From the NCBI GenBank assembly GCA_029936425.1, contig JAPYSU010000004.1:1-64000 (forward strand): a stretch of 64,000 nucleotides of DNA. The letters run 5' to 3'. Both the position numbers and the translations under genes were made by a program. Origin of the DNA: Litorimonas sp. Its GTDB lineage: Bacteria > Pseudomonadota > Alphaproteobacteria > Caulobacterales > Maricaulaceae. Of the stretch, positions 23,883 to 32,137 are shown one piece after another. Position 1 is the stretch's first letter. Every line of letters begins with the position of its first letter. The notes under the pieces are model-generated. The model had not been told where the DNA came from and did not search any database. It saw nothing but the letters and a program-made list of their open reading frames with translations.

Positions 23883-24770
23883 ATGCGTCTTCTTGATTTC
23901 TGGATATTAATGCTTTGCTGTCTCTTCTGGGGCGGTAATTTCGTGGTCGGGGCTTGGGCGCTGGGCAATAACCCTGTCCCGCCCTTTATGCTAGCGGCTG
24001 TAAGGGCGGCCATTGTCCTGATTTTTATGGGTGTTTTCCTACTCAAGCCTCTTCCGGAAAAATTTGGACTATTACTCATCGTAGGTCTCTGCGTAGGCGC
24101 TCTGCATCTAGGGTTTCTCTATACCGGCCTTCAGACGGCCTCTGCCTCCGGCGCGTCTATTTTATCGCAAATGCTAATACCACTGGCGACGCTGATGTCG
24201 GTTTTCTTCTTAAAGGAAAAAATCGGTTTGGTCCGGGGCGGGGCGATTGCCGCAGCCTTTGTGGGCGTTATTGTCATGGTATACGAACCCGGTGCTTTGA
24301 GTCTTGATATAAATCTGGTCTATATTTTCTGCGCCTATGTTTCTCTCGCGCTCGGGAGCGTCCTGATGCGAAAAGTCGGAAATATTGACTGGCGAATTTA
24401 CGTGAGCTGGATGTCACTATTGCTTCTCATGGCAGGTATTATCGCCTCTGCCGCGTTCGAGACAGGGCAGGTCGAGACTTTCCGCGAAAATAGTGTGCCG
24501 CTTTTTCTAGCGGCATTTTACGCGGCGCTTGCCGTTTCCATCTTTGCACATGGCCAGTATTTCCGACTTCTGCAAAGCTATGATGTGGCCGTTATTGTGC
24601 CTCTTACGATTATGACAACCGTCTTTGCGACTATTTTAGGCGTTATCCTTTTGGACGAAACGCTGGAACCCCGCTATATAGTTGGGGCCGCCATTATTCT
24701 GCCTTGTGTCTTCATTATTGCGAGGCGGCAAAAGTCAGCAAAGACGGCACCGGAGTTTATAGAGAGCTGA
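23883..24770 (+). CDS. EamA/DMT-family transporter
   Basis: Inner-membrane exporter of the drug/metabolite transporter superfamily. 295 residues with about ten hydrophobic segments in two EamA repeats, the first opening LDFWILMLCCLFWGGNFVVGAW and ALPxM-like PPFMLAAVRAAIVL, the second near INLVYIFCAYVSLALGSVLMRKV. SASGASILSQMLIPLATLM is a typical motif at the end of repeat one. Substrate cannot be predicted. The stop lies 3 bp before the next gene, suggesting cotranscription. Confidence 0.88.
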   Translation: MRLLDFWILMLCCLFWGGNFVVGAWALGNNPVPPFMLAAVRAAIVLIFMGVFLLKPLPEKFGLLLIVGLCVGALHLGFLYTGLQTASASGASILSQMLIPLATLMSVFFLKEKIGLVRGGAIAAAFVGVIVMVYEPGALSLDINLVYIFCAYVSLALGSVLMRKVGNIDWRIYVSWMSLLLLMAGIIASAAFETGQVETFRENSVPLFLAAFYAALAVSIFAHGQYFRLLQSYDVAVIVPLTIMTTVFATILGVILLDETLEPRYIVGAAIILPCVFIIARRQKSAKTAPEFIES

Positions 24771-24772
24771 AC

Positions 24773-25189
24773 ATGACCAATAAAACAGTTGCGACAGAAG
24801 CGTCCGTTGAAACTTACCTTGCCGCTATTGATCCGGCGCAAAAACAGGAAGACTGCCGCGAAATCTGTGCCATGATGGAAAGGCTTTCCGGTCACCCCCC
24901 CAAAATGTGGGGGCCGTCCATCGTTGGCTTTGGTGAATACCACTATAAATATGACAGTGGACGGGAAGGAGAATTTCTAAGAATTGGCTTTGCGGCCAGA
25001 GCGCAGAATATCAGCGTTTATCTTATGCCGGGCTATGATGATTTTTCGGATGAGCTGTCTAGGTTGGGCAAGCATAAAAAGGGAAAGTCCTGCCTTTACA
25101 TCAAACGTTTGTCAGACATCGATGTAAACGTCCTCGAAGAAATGATCGTGAAAGACCTCGAGATTATGCAAGAAAAATACCCTGAATGA
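24773..25189 (+). CDS. DUF1801 domain protein
   Basis: 138 residues from MTNKTVATEASVETYL. Motifs KQEDCREICAMMERLSGHPPKMWGPSIVGFGEYHYKY and GFAARAQNISVYLMPGYDD place it in the DUF1801 family, which shares a fold with frataxin-like proteins; no enzyme activity is established. The frame extends upstream to 24704 but overlaps the transporter gene and lacks family similarity there. It overlaps the amidase start by 4 bp (ATGA), so the two are coupled. Confidence 0.88.
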   Translation: MTNKTVATEASVETYLAAIDPAQKQEDCREICAMMERLSGHPPKMWGPSIVGFGEYHYKYDSGREGEFLRIGFAARAQNISVYLMPGYDDFSDELSRLGKHKKGKSCLYIKRLSDIDVNVLEEMIVKDLEIMQEKYPE

Positions 25190-25926
25190 AGATCGACCAG
25201 GCTCATAAAAGTCCGAATTTCAACGAACGCGCTCTGCCAATATCTCAACTCGTTCTGCACTATACGGGGATGGAAACAGGCCAAGCGGCACTTGAGCGAC
25301 TCTGTGACCCAGAGGCCAAAGTCAGCGCGCATTATCTTGTCTTCGAAGACGGGCGTATAGCGCAGCTAGTGGAGGAAGAAAAACGGGCCTGGCATGCCGG
25401 AGTTGGCAACTGGCGTGGTATCAAGGATATCAATTCCTCTTCCATCGGGATCGAAATCGTCAATGGCGGACACAATTTTCCTGACTCCGACGGCCTTCCG
25501 CCATACCCGGATGAGCAAATCAATGAGATCATCGCTTTGTCGAAGTCGATTTTAGGGCGTTATGATATTCAAGCCTGGAACGTCATCGGCCATAGCGACC
25601 TTGCCCCGGAGCGGAAAGAAGATCCGGGCGAGCATTTCCCGTGGAGCGGCCTGGCGGCGGCGGGTATCGGGCTCTGGGCTGATTTTGAACCTGAGCCTGA
25701 CAGACGCATATTGTTTGAGCTCGGCGACAGAGACCGCGGGGTTGCCATCATTCAGCAGGGTCTTGCCCAAATTGGCTATGACATTGCCGTGACGGGGCAG
25801 TTCGACGAGAGAACGAAATTTGTGATGACGGCATTTCAGCGCCATTGGCGACCCGACGATATTTCCAGTCTGATTGACATGGACTGCCTGCAACGCGTTG
25901 GGGCGCTCGTCCGGCTCTTGCCATAA
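25186..25926 (+). CDS. N-acetylmuramoyl-L-alanine amidase, AmpD type
   Basis: Zinc amidase that cleaves between muramic acid and L-alanine during wall turnover or recycling. 246 residues, no signal peptide, so probably cytoplasmic like AmpD. Amidase_2 domain motifs are LVLHYTGM (zinc His), AHYLVFEDGRIAQLV, WHAGVGNWRG and the second metal/catalytic site IGHSDLAPERKEDPGEHFPW. The last 65 residues form a peptidoglycan-binding-like helix bundle (GVAIIQQGLAQIGYDIAVTGQFDERTKFVMTAFQRHW). Located just before rnpB and the dcw cluster. No ampG or beta-lactamase gene is adjacent. Confidence 0.92.
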   Translation: MKIDQAHKSPNFNERALPISQLVLHYTGMETGQAALERLCDPEAKVSAHYLVFEDGRIAQLVEEEKRAWHAGVGNWRGIKDINSSSIGIEIVNGGHNFPDSDGLPPYPDEQINEIIALSKSILGRYDIQAWNVIGHSDLAPERKEDPGEHFPWSGLAAAGIGLWADFEPEPDRRILFELGDRDRGVAIIQQGLAQIGYDIAVTGQFDERTKFVMTAFQRHWRPDDISSLIDMDCLQRVGALVRLLP

Positions 25927-25946
25927 GTGCAAAGCAGGCTTAGAGA
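25918..25946 (+). promoter_or_regulatory. rnpB promoter
   Basis: TTGCCA (25918-25923), 17 bp, TAGAGA (25941-25946), seven bp before the predicted 5' end of RNase P RNA. The -35 element overlaps the last codons of the amidase gene. Confidence 0.55.
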
Positions 25947-25952
25947 CCGTTC

Positions 25953-26307
25953 GGTCAGAGGGTCAGGCAATCGCACGCGCTACGGCGCGTGAGGAAAGTC
26001 CGGGCTCCCATGTAACAGGATGCCGGTTAATGGCCGGCGAGGGCGACCTCAGGGAAAGTGCCACAGAGAGAAGACTACCTTCCTTCGGGACGGAAAAGCT
26101 GAAAGGGTGCGGTAAGAGCGCACCGCGGGTCTGGTAACAGTCCCGGCCAGGTAAACCCCATCCGGAGCAAAACCAAATAGGGACGGTATACCCCGTTACA
26201 TGGGCCGTCCGGGTTGGTTGCATGAGGCGTTCGGTAACGACCGCCCCAGATGAATGATTGCCCATCGCGCAAGCGAGGACAGAACCCGGCTTACAGACCC
26301 TCTGACA
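25953..26307 (+). ncRNA. rnpB: RNase P RNA (bacterial class A)
   Basis: Catalytic RNA that removes 5' leaders from precursor tRNAs. The terminal P1 helix is a perfect 11-bp pairing of 25954-25964 with 26296-26306. The universally conserved GAGGAAAGTCCGGGCTC is near 25990, the ACAG-AGAAGACTACC-type core follows, and the 3' conserved ACAGAACCCGGCTTACAGAC closes it. About 355 nt. The gene lies between the amidase and the dcw control region. No protein frame in it should be called. Confidence 0.96.
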
Positions 26308-26311
26308 CTTT

Positions 26312-26347
26312 ATCATGTCTGAAAGCAAGATCATGTCTGAAAGCAAG
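26312..26347. repeat. Perfect 18-bp tandem duplication after rnpB
   Basis: Two identical adjacent copies of ATCATGTCTGAAAGCAAG (26312-26329 and 26330-26347), five bp after the RNase P RNA. A terminator would be expected here, and none with a U-run is visible. Confidence 0.9.
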
Positions 26348-26425
26348 TGGGCGGGCGCTAATTAAATAGAGAAAATGTGAAAAGTCTATATCGGAAACAG
26401 ACTGTCCTGGCGGAGAGCCGAAACA

Positions 26426-26791
26426 TTAGGCCATCAGTGTGGAGAGCTGGTTTTCTATTTCATGAAACCCAAAGGGTTTGCTCAGGCGCGGGATGTCACT
26501 GAAGTCACGAAACAGTTCCGTTTGATGTTCACTATAGCCTGTTGCGAACGTAAAGGGGATTTCGCTTTTTTTGAGCTGATGGGCCACGGAAAGACTATCC
26601 TGACCATTTCCAAGATGTAGATCCAATATGGCATAATCCGGTTTGGTCCGGGCCAGAGATTTTGTGGCTTCTTCGCAAGTAAAAAAAGGGCCTAAAACTC
26701 CATGTCCGGCAGATTCAACCGTTTCTGCCAAGTCATAGGCTACAAAAGCTTCGTCTTCGAGAATCAAGATATTGAGTTTTTGTTGCGCCAT
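26426..26791 (-). CDS. Single-domain response regulator, FAT GUY type
   Basis: 121 residues, receiver domain only. Acidic pocket EDE near 11-13, phosphoacceptor Asp in YAILDLHLGNG (about 56), and the PFTFATGYSE motif followed by LSKPF. The PFxFATGY motif defines the FAT GUY receivers, which in alphaproteobacteria are phosphorylated by HWE/HisKA2 kinases and feed the PhyR-NepR-EcfG general stress response. No kinase or output gene is adjacent, so it is an orphan. It runs divergently from the dcw cluster across a 472-bp AT-rich region. The family is clear; the pathway is inferred. Confidence 0.92.
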   Translation of the reverse strand: MAQQKLNILILEDEAFVAYDLAETVESAGHGVLGPFFTCEEATKSLARTKPDYAILDLHLGNGQDSLSVAHQLKKSEIPFTFATGYSEHQTELFRDFSDIPRLSKPFGFHEIENQLSTLMA

Positions 26792-27133
26792 AATACCTCT
26801 GAGCGGTTAGCTTAGACCCATCCAACCGATTAATATTCTACTCTAACCTCAAAAATTAGCAAGTCTTACTCACTTTTAGGTAGAAACAAAGTTGAACGTA
26901 TACTCTTATTTTTAAACTATAATAACATAAACATGATCTGCGCGACCTGTCATTAACTCAGGTAAAGCAAAATAGCCGTATGAGTGTGAAGTTTTATGAC
27001 AAAACTTTGCGGTTTCATGACGGGATATATTATTTCTCAACTAAGATTTACTCTACTAAAAGTCGCGAACCAGGCTTTTGTAACTCTTTTGAAGCTATTT
27101 CTTAAGTCTTTGTTATTGTTCGTAAATAAAAGG

Positions 27134-27164
27134 TTATCCACAGACCTGCTCACAATGTGGAAAA
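27134..27164. promoter_or_regulatory. DnaA box pair
   Basis: TTATCCACA (27134-27142) is a perfect DnaA box. TGTGGAAAA (27156-27164) is a second site in the opposite orientation with one mismatch. They lie 13 bp apart, upstream of the mraZ promoter. Confidence 0.55.
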
Positions 27165-27184
27165 AGCAATCTATGGCTAATATT

Positions 27185-27228
27185 TTGCTAAATTGGCATT
27201 GTTTCCCATATAATCCCATGCTATCCCA
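27185..27228 (+). promoter_or_regulatory. mraZ promoter with MraZ-type repeats
   Basis: TTGCTA (27185-27190), 18 bp, consensus TATAAT (27209-27214). Three TCCCA copies at 27204, 27214 and 27224 repeat at exactly 10-bp intervals, i.e. TGGGA on the minus strand. MraZ is known to bind three TGGGN repeats spaced one helical turn apart, so autorepression over the -10 box is likely. Confidence 0.7.
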
Positions 27229-27263
27229 AATTTAAGCTCATAAAAGCTTGCCGAGGGATTTTC

Positions 27264-27734
27264 ATGTTTCTGTCCAGCGTGACAAACAAGGTGGATGCGA
27301 AGGGTCGGGTCTCCGTCCCGGCGGATTTTCGTGCGGTTGTCGCGGGCAGCGGGTTTGACGGCATTGTTGTCTGGCCAAGCTTTGATGGTCAGTATCTTGA
27401 AGGTGGCGGTATGGCGCTGATGGAAGAGTATCAGCGTTCTCTGGATACACTTGATTATTATGATGAAGGGCGCATCGCCCTTCAGCGCGCGATTTTTGCG
27501 GCGAGCCGGCCTTTGCAATTCGATACGGGCGGGCGGATATCCCTACCGAAAGATCTTCATGATTATGCCGGGTTGAACGGCCATGTCACCTTTGTTGGCC
27601 TGGGTCGACGTTTCGAGATTTGGTCGCCGATCGCGCATGAAGAGCGCGCCGGTCAAATGCGAAAACTGGCCAAGGAAAATCGCCACCGTCTAAGGCCTGT
27701 CCCTGCGCCTCTCCCAGGCGGAGGGCCGTCATGA
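27264..27734 (+). CDS. mraZ: Transcriptional regulator MraZ
   Basis: First gene of the dcw cluster; binds upstream of itself and represses the cluster in characterised bacteria. 156 residues with two AbrB/SpoVT-type halves, motifs KVDAKGRVSVPADFR (about 9-23) and FDTGGRISLPKDL (about 91-103). The family DGxxR-like signature is intact in both halves. The C-terminal LAKENRHRLRPVPAPLPGG tail is probably flexible. It overlaps rsmH by 4 bp. The three 10-bp-spaced repeats 36-60 bp upstream are its likely operator. Confidence 0.96.
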   Translation: MFLSSVTNKVDAKGRVSVPADFRAVVAGSGFDGIVVWPSFDGQYLEGGGMALMEEYQRSLDTLDYYDEGRIALQRAIFAASRPLQFDTGGRISLPKDLHDYAGLNGHVTFVGLGRRFEIWSPIAHEERAGQMRKLAKENRHRLRPVPAPLPGGGPS

Positions 27735-28711
27735 AGCATTACCCTGTCATGTTGCCTGAGGTTCTGGAAGCTTTGCAGGCCAAAGCAGGGGAGCTCTATG
27801 TGGACGGGACATTTGGGTATGGCGGCTATAGTGAGGCTATTCTACAGGCCGCGGATTGCCGCGTTATCGGCCTTGATCGGGATCCGAATGTCGCGCCCAG
27901 AGCGGCTGAACTGGCGGAGGCCTATTCAGGTCGTTTTCGCCTCATCCAGACCCCGTTTTCTGCGCTTGATACGCTAGGACTCGATCCGGTTGATGCTGTC
28001 ATTCTCGATATCGGCGTGTCTTCGATGCAGCTGGATGAGGGCGAGCGCGGCTTCTCTTTCATGCGTGACGGGCCGCTGGATATGCGCATGAGCCAATCCG
28101 GGCCGAGTGCAGCAGATGCTGTCATGAATTTAAGTCAGGCACAGCTAGAGCAGATGTTCCGGGTTTACGGCGAGGAGGCGCGGGCGCGCCACGCCGCTAA
28201 AATGATTGTGCAGGCGCGTGAAGAAGCGCCGCTCACGCGAACGCTAGATTTGGCCGAGCTTTTGGAGAAAGCGTTGGGACGGCGCGGCAAAACACATCCG
28301 GCGACAAAGATTTTTCAGGCCCTTCGAATTTTCGTTAATGACGAGCTGGGAGAGCTGTTCAAAGCGCTTCACGCCGCAGAGACTACTCTCGCGCCGGGCG
28401 GGAGGCTTATCGTTGTGACTTTCCACTCACTGGAAGACCGCATTGTGAAGTCGTTTTTCCGCGAACGGGCCGGCGAGATTGAGGGCGGTTCGCGTTACGC
28501 TCCGGCTGTGGAGCGTAACGGACCTCCTGCAAGCTTTTCTCTGCCGAAGCGATCTGTGACCAAACCTTCCAAAACCGAAATTGAGGATAATGCGCGGTCA
28601 CGCTCTGCCAAGATGCGCGTTGCTGTCCGGACAGAGGCTGAGCCGTGGGAGATCTCCGAAGGGCGGTCTTTACGTGTGCCGCAGCTCTCCGATCTGGAGG
28701 CGCTAATATGA
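27731..28711 (+). CDS. rsmH: 16S rRNA (cytosine-1402 N4)-methyltransferase RsmH
   Basis: Methylates N4 of C1402 in the decoding centre of 16S rRNA. 326 residues. SAM-binding motif YVDGTFGYGGYSEAIL near 24-39, VIGLDRDPN after it, then VDAVILDIGVSSMQLDEGERGFSF and the RLIVVTFHSLEDRIVKSFFRE signature. The inserted helical domain between contains HPATKIFQALRIFVNDEL. Overlaps both mraZ and ftsL by ATGA, so translation is coupled through the cluster start. Confidence 0.97.
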   Translation: MKHYPVMLPEVLEALQAKAGELYVDGTFGYGGYSEAILQAADCRVIGLDRDPNVAPRAAELAEAYSGRFRLIQTPFSALDTLGLDPVDAVILDIGVSSMQLDEGERGFSFMRDGPLDMRMSQSGPSAADAVMNLSQAQLEQMFRVYGEEARARHAAKMIVQAREEAPLTRTLDLAELLEKALGRRGKTHPATKIFQALRIFVNDELGELFKALHAAETTLAPGGRLIVVTFHSLEDRIVKSFFRERAGEIEGGSRYAPAVERNGPPASFSLPKRSVTKPSKTEIEDNARSRSAKMRVAVRTEAEPWEISEGRSLRVPQLSDLEALI

Positions 28712-29067
28712 CAGCTTACGCGCATAACCCTTCTGCCAGCCGGCGCTTAACCGCGTTTGTCTTGTTTGTTGTCGGGGTCGCGCTGACGGTTGGACTGTTT
28801 TACATTAAGACGCGCGCGCAAACGGCCAAAGAGGAGGTCGTGCGGCTTGAGCGCGCTATTGAGTCTGAAGAGCGGGCTGTCGCCGTTCTCGAAGCCGAGC
28901 TGGCCTTTCGCGAAAGACCGGGCCGCCTTGCAGATTTGGCCAAGAAAAATCTGGGCTTTGAGCCTATTTCAACAAAAACAACCCTGACAGTTGAGGGGCT
29001 GGTAGAGGCCTTTCCGCTGAGAGAGTCGCCAAAAGAAACTTCAGGTGAGGGAGGCGACGCAAGATGA
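28708..29067 (+). CDS. ftsL: Cell division protein FtsL
   Basis: Bitopic divisome protein that with FtsB and FtsQ activates FtsWI. 119 residues from MTAYAHNPSASRR. A short cytoplasmic N-terminus precedes one membrane helix (LTAFVLFVVGVALTVGLFYI) and a periplasmic coiled coil (KEEVVRLERAIESEERAVAVLEAELAFRERPGRLADLA). Identification rests on position between rsmH and ftsI plus this architecture, since FtsL sequences are poorly conserved. The RPGRLADLAKKNLGFEP segment is typical of alphaproteobacterial FtsL. ATGA overlaps on both sides. Confidence 0.9.
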   Translation: MTAYAHNPSASRRLTAFVLFVVGVALTVGLFYIKTRAQTAKEEVVRLERAIESEERAVAVLEAELAFRERPGRLADLAKKNLGFEPISTKTTLTVEGLVEAFPLRESPKETSGEGGDAR

Positions 29068-30728
29068 CCCGTCTGTCTCCGCGCCATACACGCACGATGC
29101 AAGTGGTTGATGATGAGTCAGCCGCCGTTTCAGAGGGGCGGATTCGGATTCGCATCGGTATGGTAGCGTATCTGATTGTATTAGGGCTTGTGGTCGTTCG
29201 TTTGGCTGAGATCTCATTATTTGCGCCTGAAAAACATGTCACGGTGATGCCTGATGTCGTGAATACCTATCGGGCGGATATTACGGACCGCCAAGGCGAG
29301 TTGCTGGCGACAACCCTTGAAACCTATTCGCTTTTCGCTGAGCCGCGCCGGATTTGGAATCCGCAAGAGACGGCTCGGCTGCTCGCAGCCATCAGGCCGG
29401 ACCTTGATGTAAAGGACCTCGAAGACAAGCTCAGCCGCGATCTGGCCTTTGTCTGGATTGAGCGTGGTTTGACGCCAAAGGAAAAACAAAAGGTTTTTGA
29501 GCTGGGCCAGCCTGGACTGAAATTCAGAACGGAGTCCAAGCGGGTTTATCCCCGCGGTGAGCTGGCGGCCCATGTCGTCGGATTCACGGATGTCGATATG
29601 CAAGGCGTTGCAGGAACAGAAAAGGCCTTGAACGACCGGCTGACGCAGGACCGTTCCCCGCCTGTTGCTTTATCCGTTGATATGCGCGTTCAATATGCCG
29701 TCACAGAAGAGCTCGCGGCGAGTATTACGCATTTCAAGGCTCTGGCCGGGGCTGCGGTGGTGTTGGATATGAAGTCGGGAGAAATCATTTCTATGGCGTC
29801 CCTGCCGCATTTTGATCCAAATGTGCCGGGCGCGACTTCGCCCGAAAGCCGCTATAATCACGCCTCAATGTCGACCTATGATTTAGGCTCAGTCTTCAAA
29901 CCCCTGACTATGGCCATGGCGCTAGAAGATAAGGTGGCGGATCAAGAGGAGCTCTTTCCGGTGCAAAAGCCCTATAAAGTGTTGAATAAATGGATACGTG
30001 ATGACCATCCTTCGGATGTTCCGCTAAACATGTCCGGCGTATTGGCCGAGAGTTCAAACCGCGGCACTGCCATGATTGCGCAGAGAATTGGGGCTGAAAG
30101 GCAGCAGTTTCACCTTCGCAATCTGGGTCTGCTAGACAGAGTGCCTTTTGAACTCGCCGAAAGCGCGCATCCCCAAATTCAGAACCGTTGGGGCGAGATG
30201 GCGACGGTCACAGTGTCTTATGGTCATGGCTTGTCTGTGACGCCTCTGGCCTTGGCGGCGGCCATCGGGGCGACTCTGAACGACGGTCTTTATGTGACGC
30301 CGACAATTCTGCAGCGCAGCGCCGCCCATCCAGAGCAGACCCATAGAGTTTTCTCTTCACAAGTATCAGATGACCTTCGCCACATGATGCGAAAAGTCGT
30401 GACGGAAGGGACAGGCGGGAAAGCCGATATTCCGGGTTTTGGCGTCATGGGAAAAACAGGGACGGCTGAAAAACCGTCCAATGGTGGATATGACCGCAAA
30501 AGTCTCGTGACCTCTTTTGTTGCGGCATTTCCTCATTCCGATCCTCGTTATGTATTGATTGTGTCTCTGGATGAGCCGAAACCGGTCGAGGGAACATATG
30601 GCTATGCAACAGCGGGCTGGAACGCGGCGCCAACTGCCGGCAAAATTATTGAGCGCATAGGGCCGATGCTTCCTGGAGCCAGAGACATTCCAAAACATGC
30701 CTCTATTCGGCAGGAGGTGCTGCGATGA
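29064..30728 (+). CDS. ftsI: Division-specific peptidoglycan transpeptidase FtsI (PBP3)
   Basis: Class B penicillin-binding protein that cross-links septal peptidoglycan with FtsW. 554 residues. One N-terminal membrane helix (MVAYLIVLGLVVVRLAEISLF) is followed by the dimerisation domain with RADITDRQGELLATTLETYS. Active-site motifs are SVFK with Ser276 as nucleophile, SSN at 330-332 and KTG at 464-466. The C-terminus lacks PASTA domains. Position between ftsL and murE with ATGA overlaps fits the conserved dcw order. Confidence 0.97.
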   Translation: MTRLSPRHTRTMQVVDDESAAVSEGRIRIRIGMVAYLIVLGLVVVRLAEISLFAPEKHVTVMPDVVNTYRADITDRQGELLATTLETYSLFAEPRRIWNPQETARLLAAIRPDLDVKDLEDKLSRDLAFVWIERGLTPKEKQKVFELGQPGLKFRTESKRVYPRGELAAHVVGFTDVDMQGVAGTEKALNDRLTQDRSPPVALSVDMRVQYAVTEELAASITHFKALAGAAVVLDMKSGEIISMASLPHFDPNVPGATSPESRYNHASMSTYDLGSVFKPLTMAMALEDKVADQEELFPVQKPYKVLNKWIRDDHPSDVPLNMSGVLAESSNRGTAMIAQRIGAERQQFHLRNLGLLDRVPFELAESAHPQIQNRWGEMATVTVSYGHGLSVTPLALAAAIGATLNDGLYVTPTILQRSAAHPEQTHRVFSSQVSDDLRHMMRKVVTEGTGGKADIPGFGVMGKTGTAEKPSNGGYDRKSLVTSFVAAFPHSDPRYVLIVSLDEPKPVEGTYGYATAGWNAAPTAGKIIERIGPMLPGARDIPKHASIRQEVLR

Positions 30729-32137
30729 GCGACCTTATAAAAGACCTAAGCGCCACAGGCCTGACTTGCGATAGCCGCGCCGTAAAGCCCGGTATGATTT
30801 TTGCGGCATTGCCCGGAACCGTCGCGGATGGCCGGTCTTATATTTCTCAGGCGAAAGAAAACGGCGCAGTGGCCATTTTGTCTTTGCCCGGAACGGATAG
30901 TTTGGGCTTGCCTTTGATTGCGGATGATAATCCGCGTTTGCGTTACGCCCATATGGCAAGGGAGTTTTACCCAAAACAGCCGCGAACTCTTGTCGCGATG
31001 ACGGGCACAAATGGAAAAAGCTCGACCGTGGAGTTTCTGCGCCAGCTCTGGACGCATGCCGGATACCAAGCGGCCTGTTTCGGGACTTTGGGCGTCATGT
31101 CGCCGAAGGGGTATGAAGCCATGACGCATACAACGCCGGATGCTGTGGCGTTGCATAAAACACTCCACGACTTGGCCGAGCAGGGCGTCACGCATGTTGC
31201 GATGGAGGCCTCTTCGCACGGTTTGGTTCAATACCGTATGGACGCTGTCGAGGTGACGGCATCAGGATTTTCCAATCTCACGCAGGATCATTTTGATTAT
31301 CACGAGACCGAGAGCGAATATTTCGAAGCCAAAGCCCGGTTGGTCTCTGAGCTTACACCGTCAGACGCGCCGGTTGTCATCACGGTTGACGGAAAACATG
31401 GAAAAGAACTGGCGAAGCGCGCTCAGACCCGCGGACAAGACGTCACCCATATTGGCTGGACAGGCGGAGACATTCGAATTGACGAAATCATGCCGCGGGC
31501 TGCGTCGCAGGATATGACGCTCATGATTGAGGGAAAACGTTATGACCTGACCCTGCCTCTGGCCGGGGAATTTCAGTCTTTGAATGCGGTTGCCGCCTTG
31601 GCGCTGGCCTTTAAAACCGGCGTAAGTCTCAAGGCGGGGCTGCAAGGTCTTGAGAAACTGACAGGCGTCGCCGGGCGTTTGGAGCGCGCAGGTCAAACGA
31701 AGGACGGCGCGCCTGTCTTTGTTGACTTTGCCCATACGGAAGATGGCCTCGACAAACTGCTTCGATCCGTTCGTCCGCATACAATGGGCCGGATTGTTCT
31801 AGTCTTTGGCTGCGGGGGGGACCGCGACCCTGATAAACGCCCGAAGATGGGCGCTGTGGCGGCCAGGCTGGCGGATTTGGTTATTGTGACGGATGATAAC
31901 CCCCGGACAGAAAATGCTAGAGATATTCGCCTTGAAGTTATAAAGGGCTGCCCGGCCGCAAAGAATGTGGAGGGCCGGGAAGCGGCGATCGCCCTGGGAA
32001 TTTCCGAACTGGGTCCGGAGGACTGTCTGGTCATTGCCGGTAAAGGCCACGAAACAGGGCAGATTGTCGGAACGCAAACCATTCCGTTTTCTGACGTTGC
32101 CGTTGCGCAGCGCCTTTTAAAGGAGCTGTCGGAATGA
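30725..32137 (+). CDS. murE: UDP-MurNAc-L-Ala-D-Glu:meso-diaminopimelate ligase
   Basis: Adds the third stem-peptide residue using ATP. 470 residues. N-terminal domain with TCDSRAVKPGMIFAALPG, central ATP-binding GTNGKSS, and HTTPDAVAL. The substrate-selecting motif is DNPR at 391-394 (DDNPRTE), which marks meso-diaminopimelate rather than lysine as substrate. This predicts ordinary DAP-type peptidoglycan. Overlaps ftsI and murF by ATGA. Confidence 0.97.
   Translation: MSDLIKDLSATGLTCDSRAVKPGMIFAALPGTVADGRSYISQAKENGAVAILSLPGTDSLGLPLIADDNPRLRYAHMAREFYPKQPRTLVAMTGTNGKSSTVEFLRQLWTHAGYQAACFGTLGVMSPKGYEAMTHTTPDAVALHKTLHDLAEQGVTHVAMEASSHGLVQYRMDAVEVTASGFSNLTQDHFDYHETESEYFEAKARLVSELTPSDAPVVITVDGKHGKELAKRAQTRGQDVTHIGWTGGDIRIDEIMPRAASQDMTLMIEGKRYDLTLPLAGEFQSLNAVAALALAFKTGVSLKAGLQGLEKLTGVAGRLERAGQTKDGAPVFVDFAHTEDGLDKLLRSVRPHTMGRIVLVFGCGGDRDPDKRPKMGAVAARLADLVIVTDDNPRTENARDIRLEVIKGCPAAKNVEGREAAIALGISELGPEDCLVIAGKGHETGQIVGTQTIPFSDVAVAQRLLKELSE

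Larger units (their letters stand above)
26792..27263. promoter_or_regulatory. AT-rich control region before the dcw cluster
   Basis: 472 bp between the divergent receiver gene and mraZ, markedly AT-rich. It holds a hairpin AAGTTTT-ATGAC-AAAACTT (26989-27007), a perfect DnaA box TTATCCACA (27134-27142), a reverse one-mismatch box TGTGGAAAA (27156-27164), and the mraZ promoter with three MraZ-type repeats (27185-27228). I see no convincing gene in it. Confidence 0.65.

Noticed and set aside
25963..26346. Frames within RNase P RNA
   Set aside because: The region is an RNA gene with conserved core sequence and P1 pairing.
26996..27235. 79-codon frame in the dcw control region
   Set aside because: No ribosome binding site; it overlaps the mraZ promoter and DnaA boxes, and its translation is low-complexity AT-coded sequence.
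26792..27263. Chromosomal origin of replication
   Set aside because: Only one perfect DnaA box and one near match; none of the usual origin neighbours is present.
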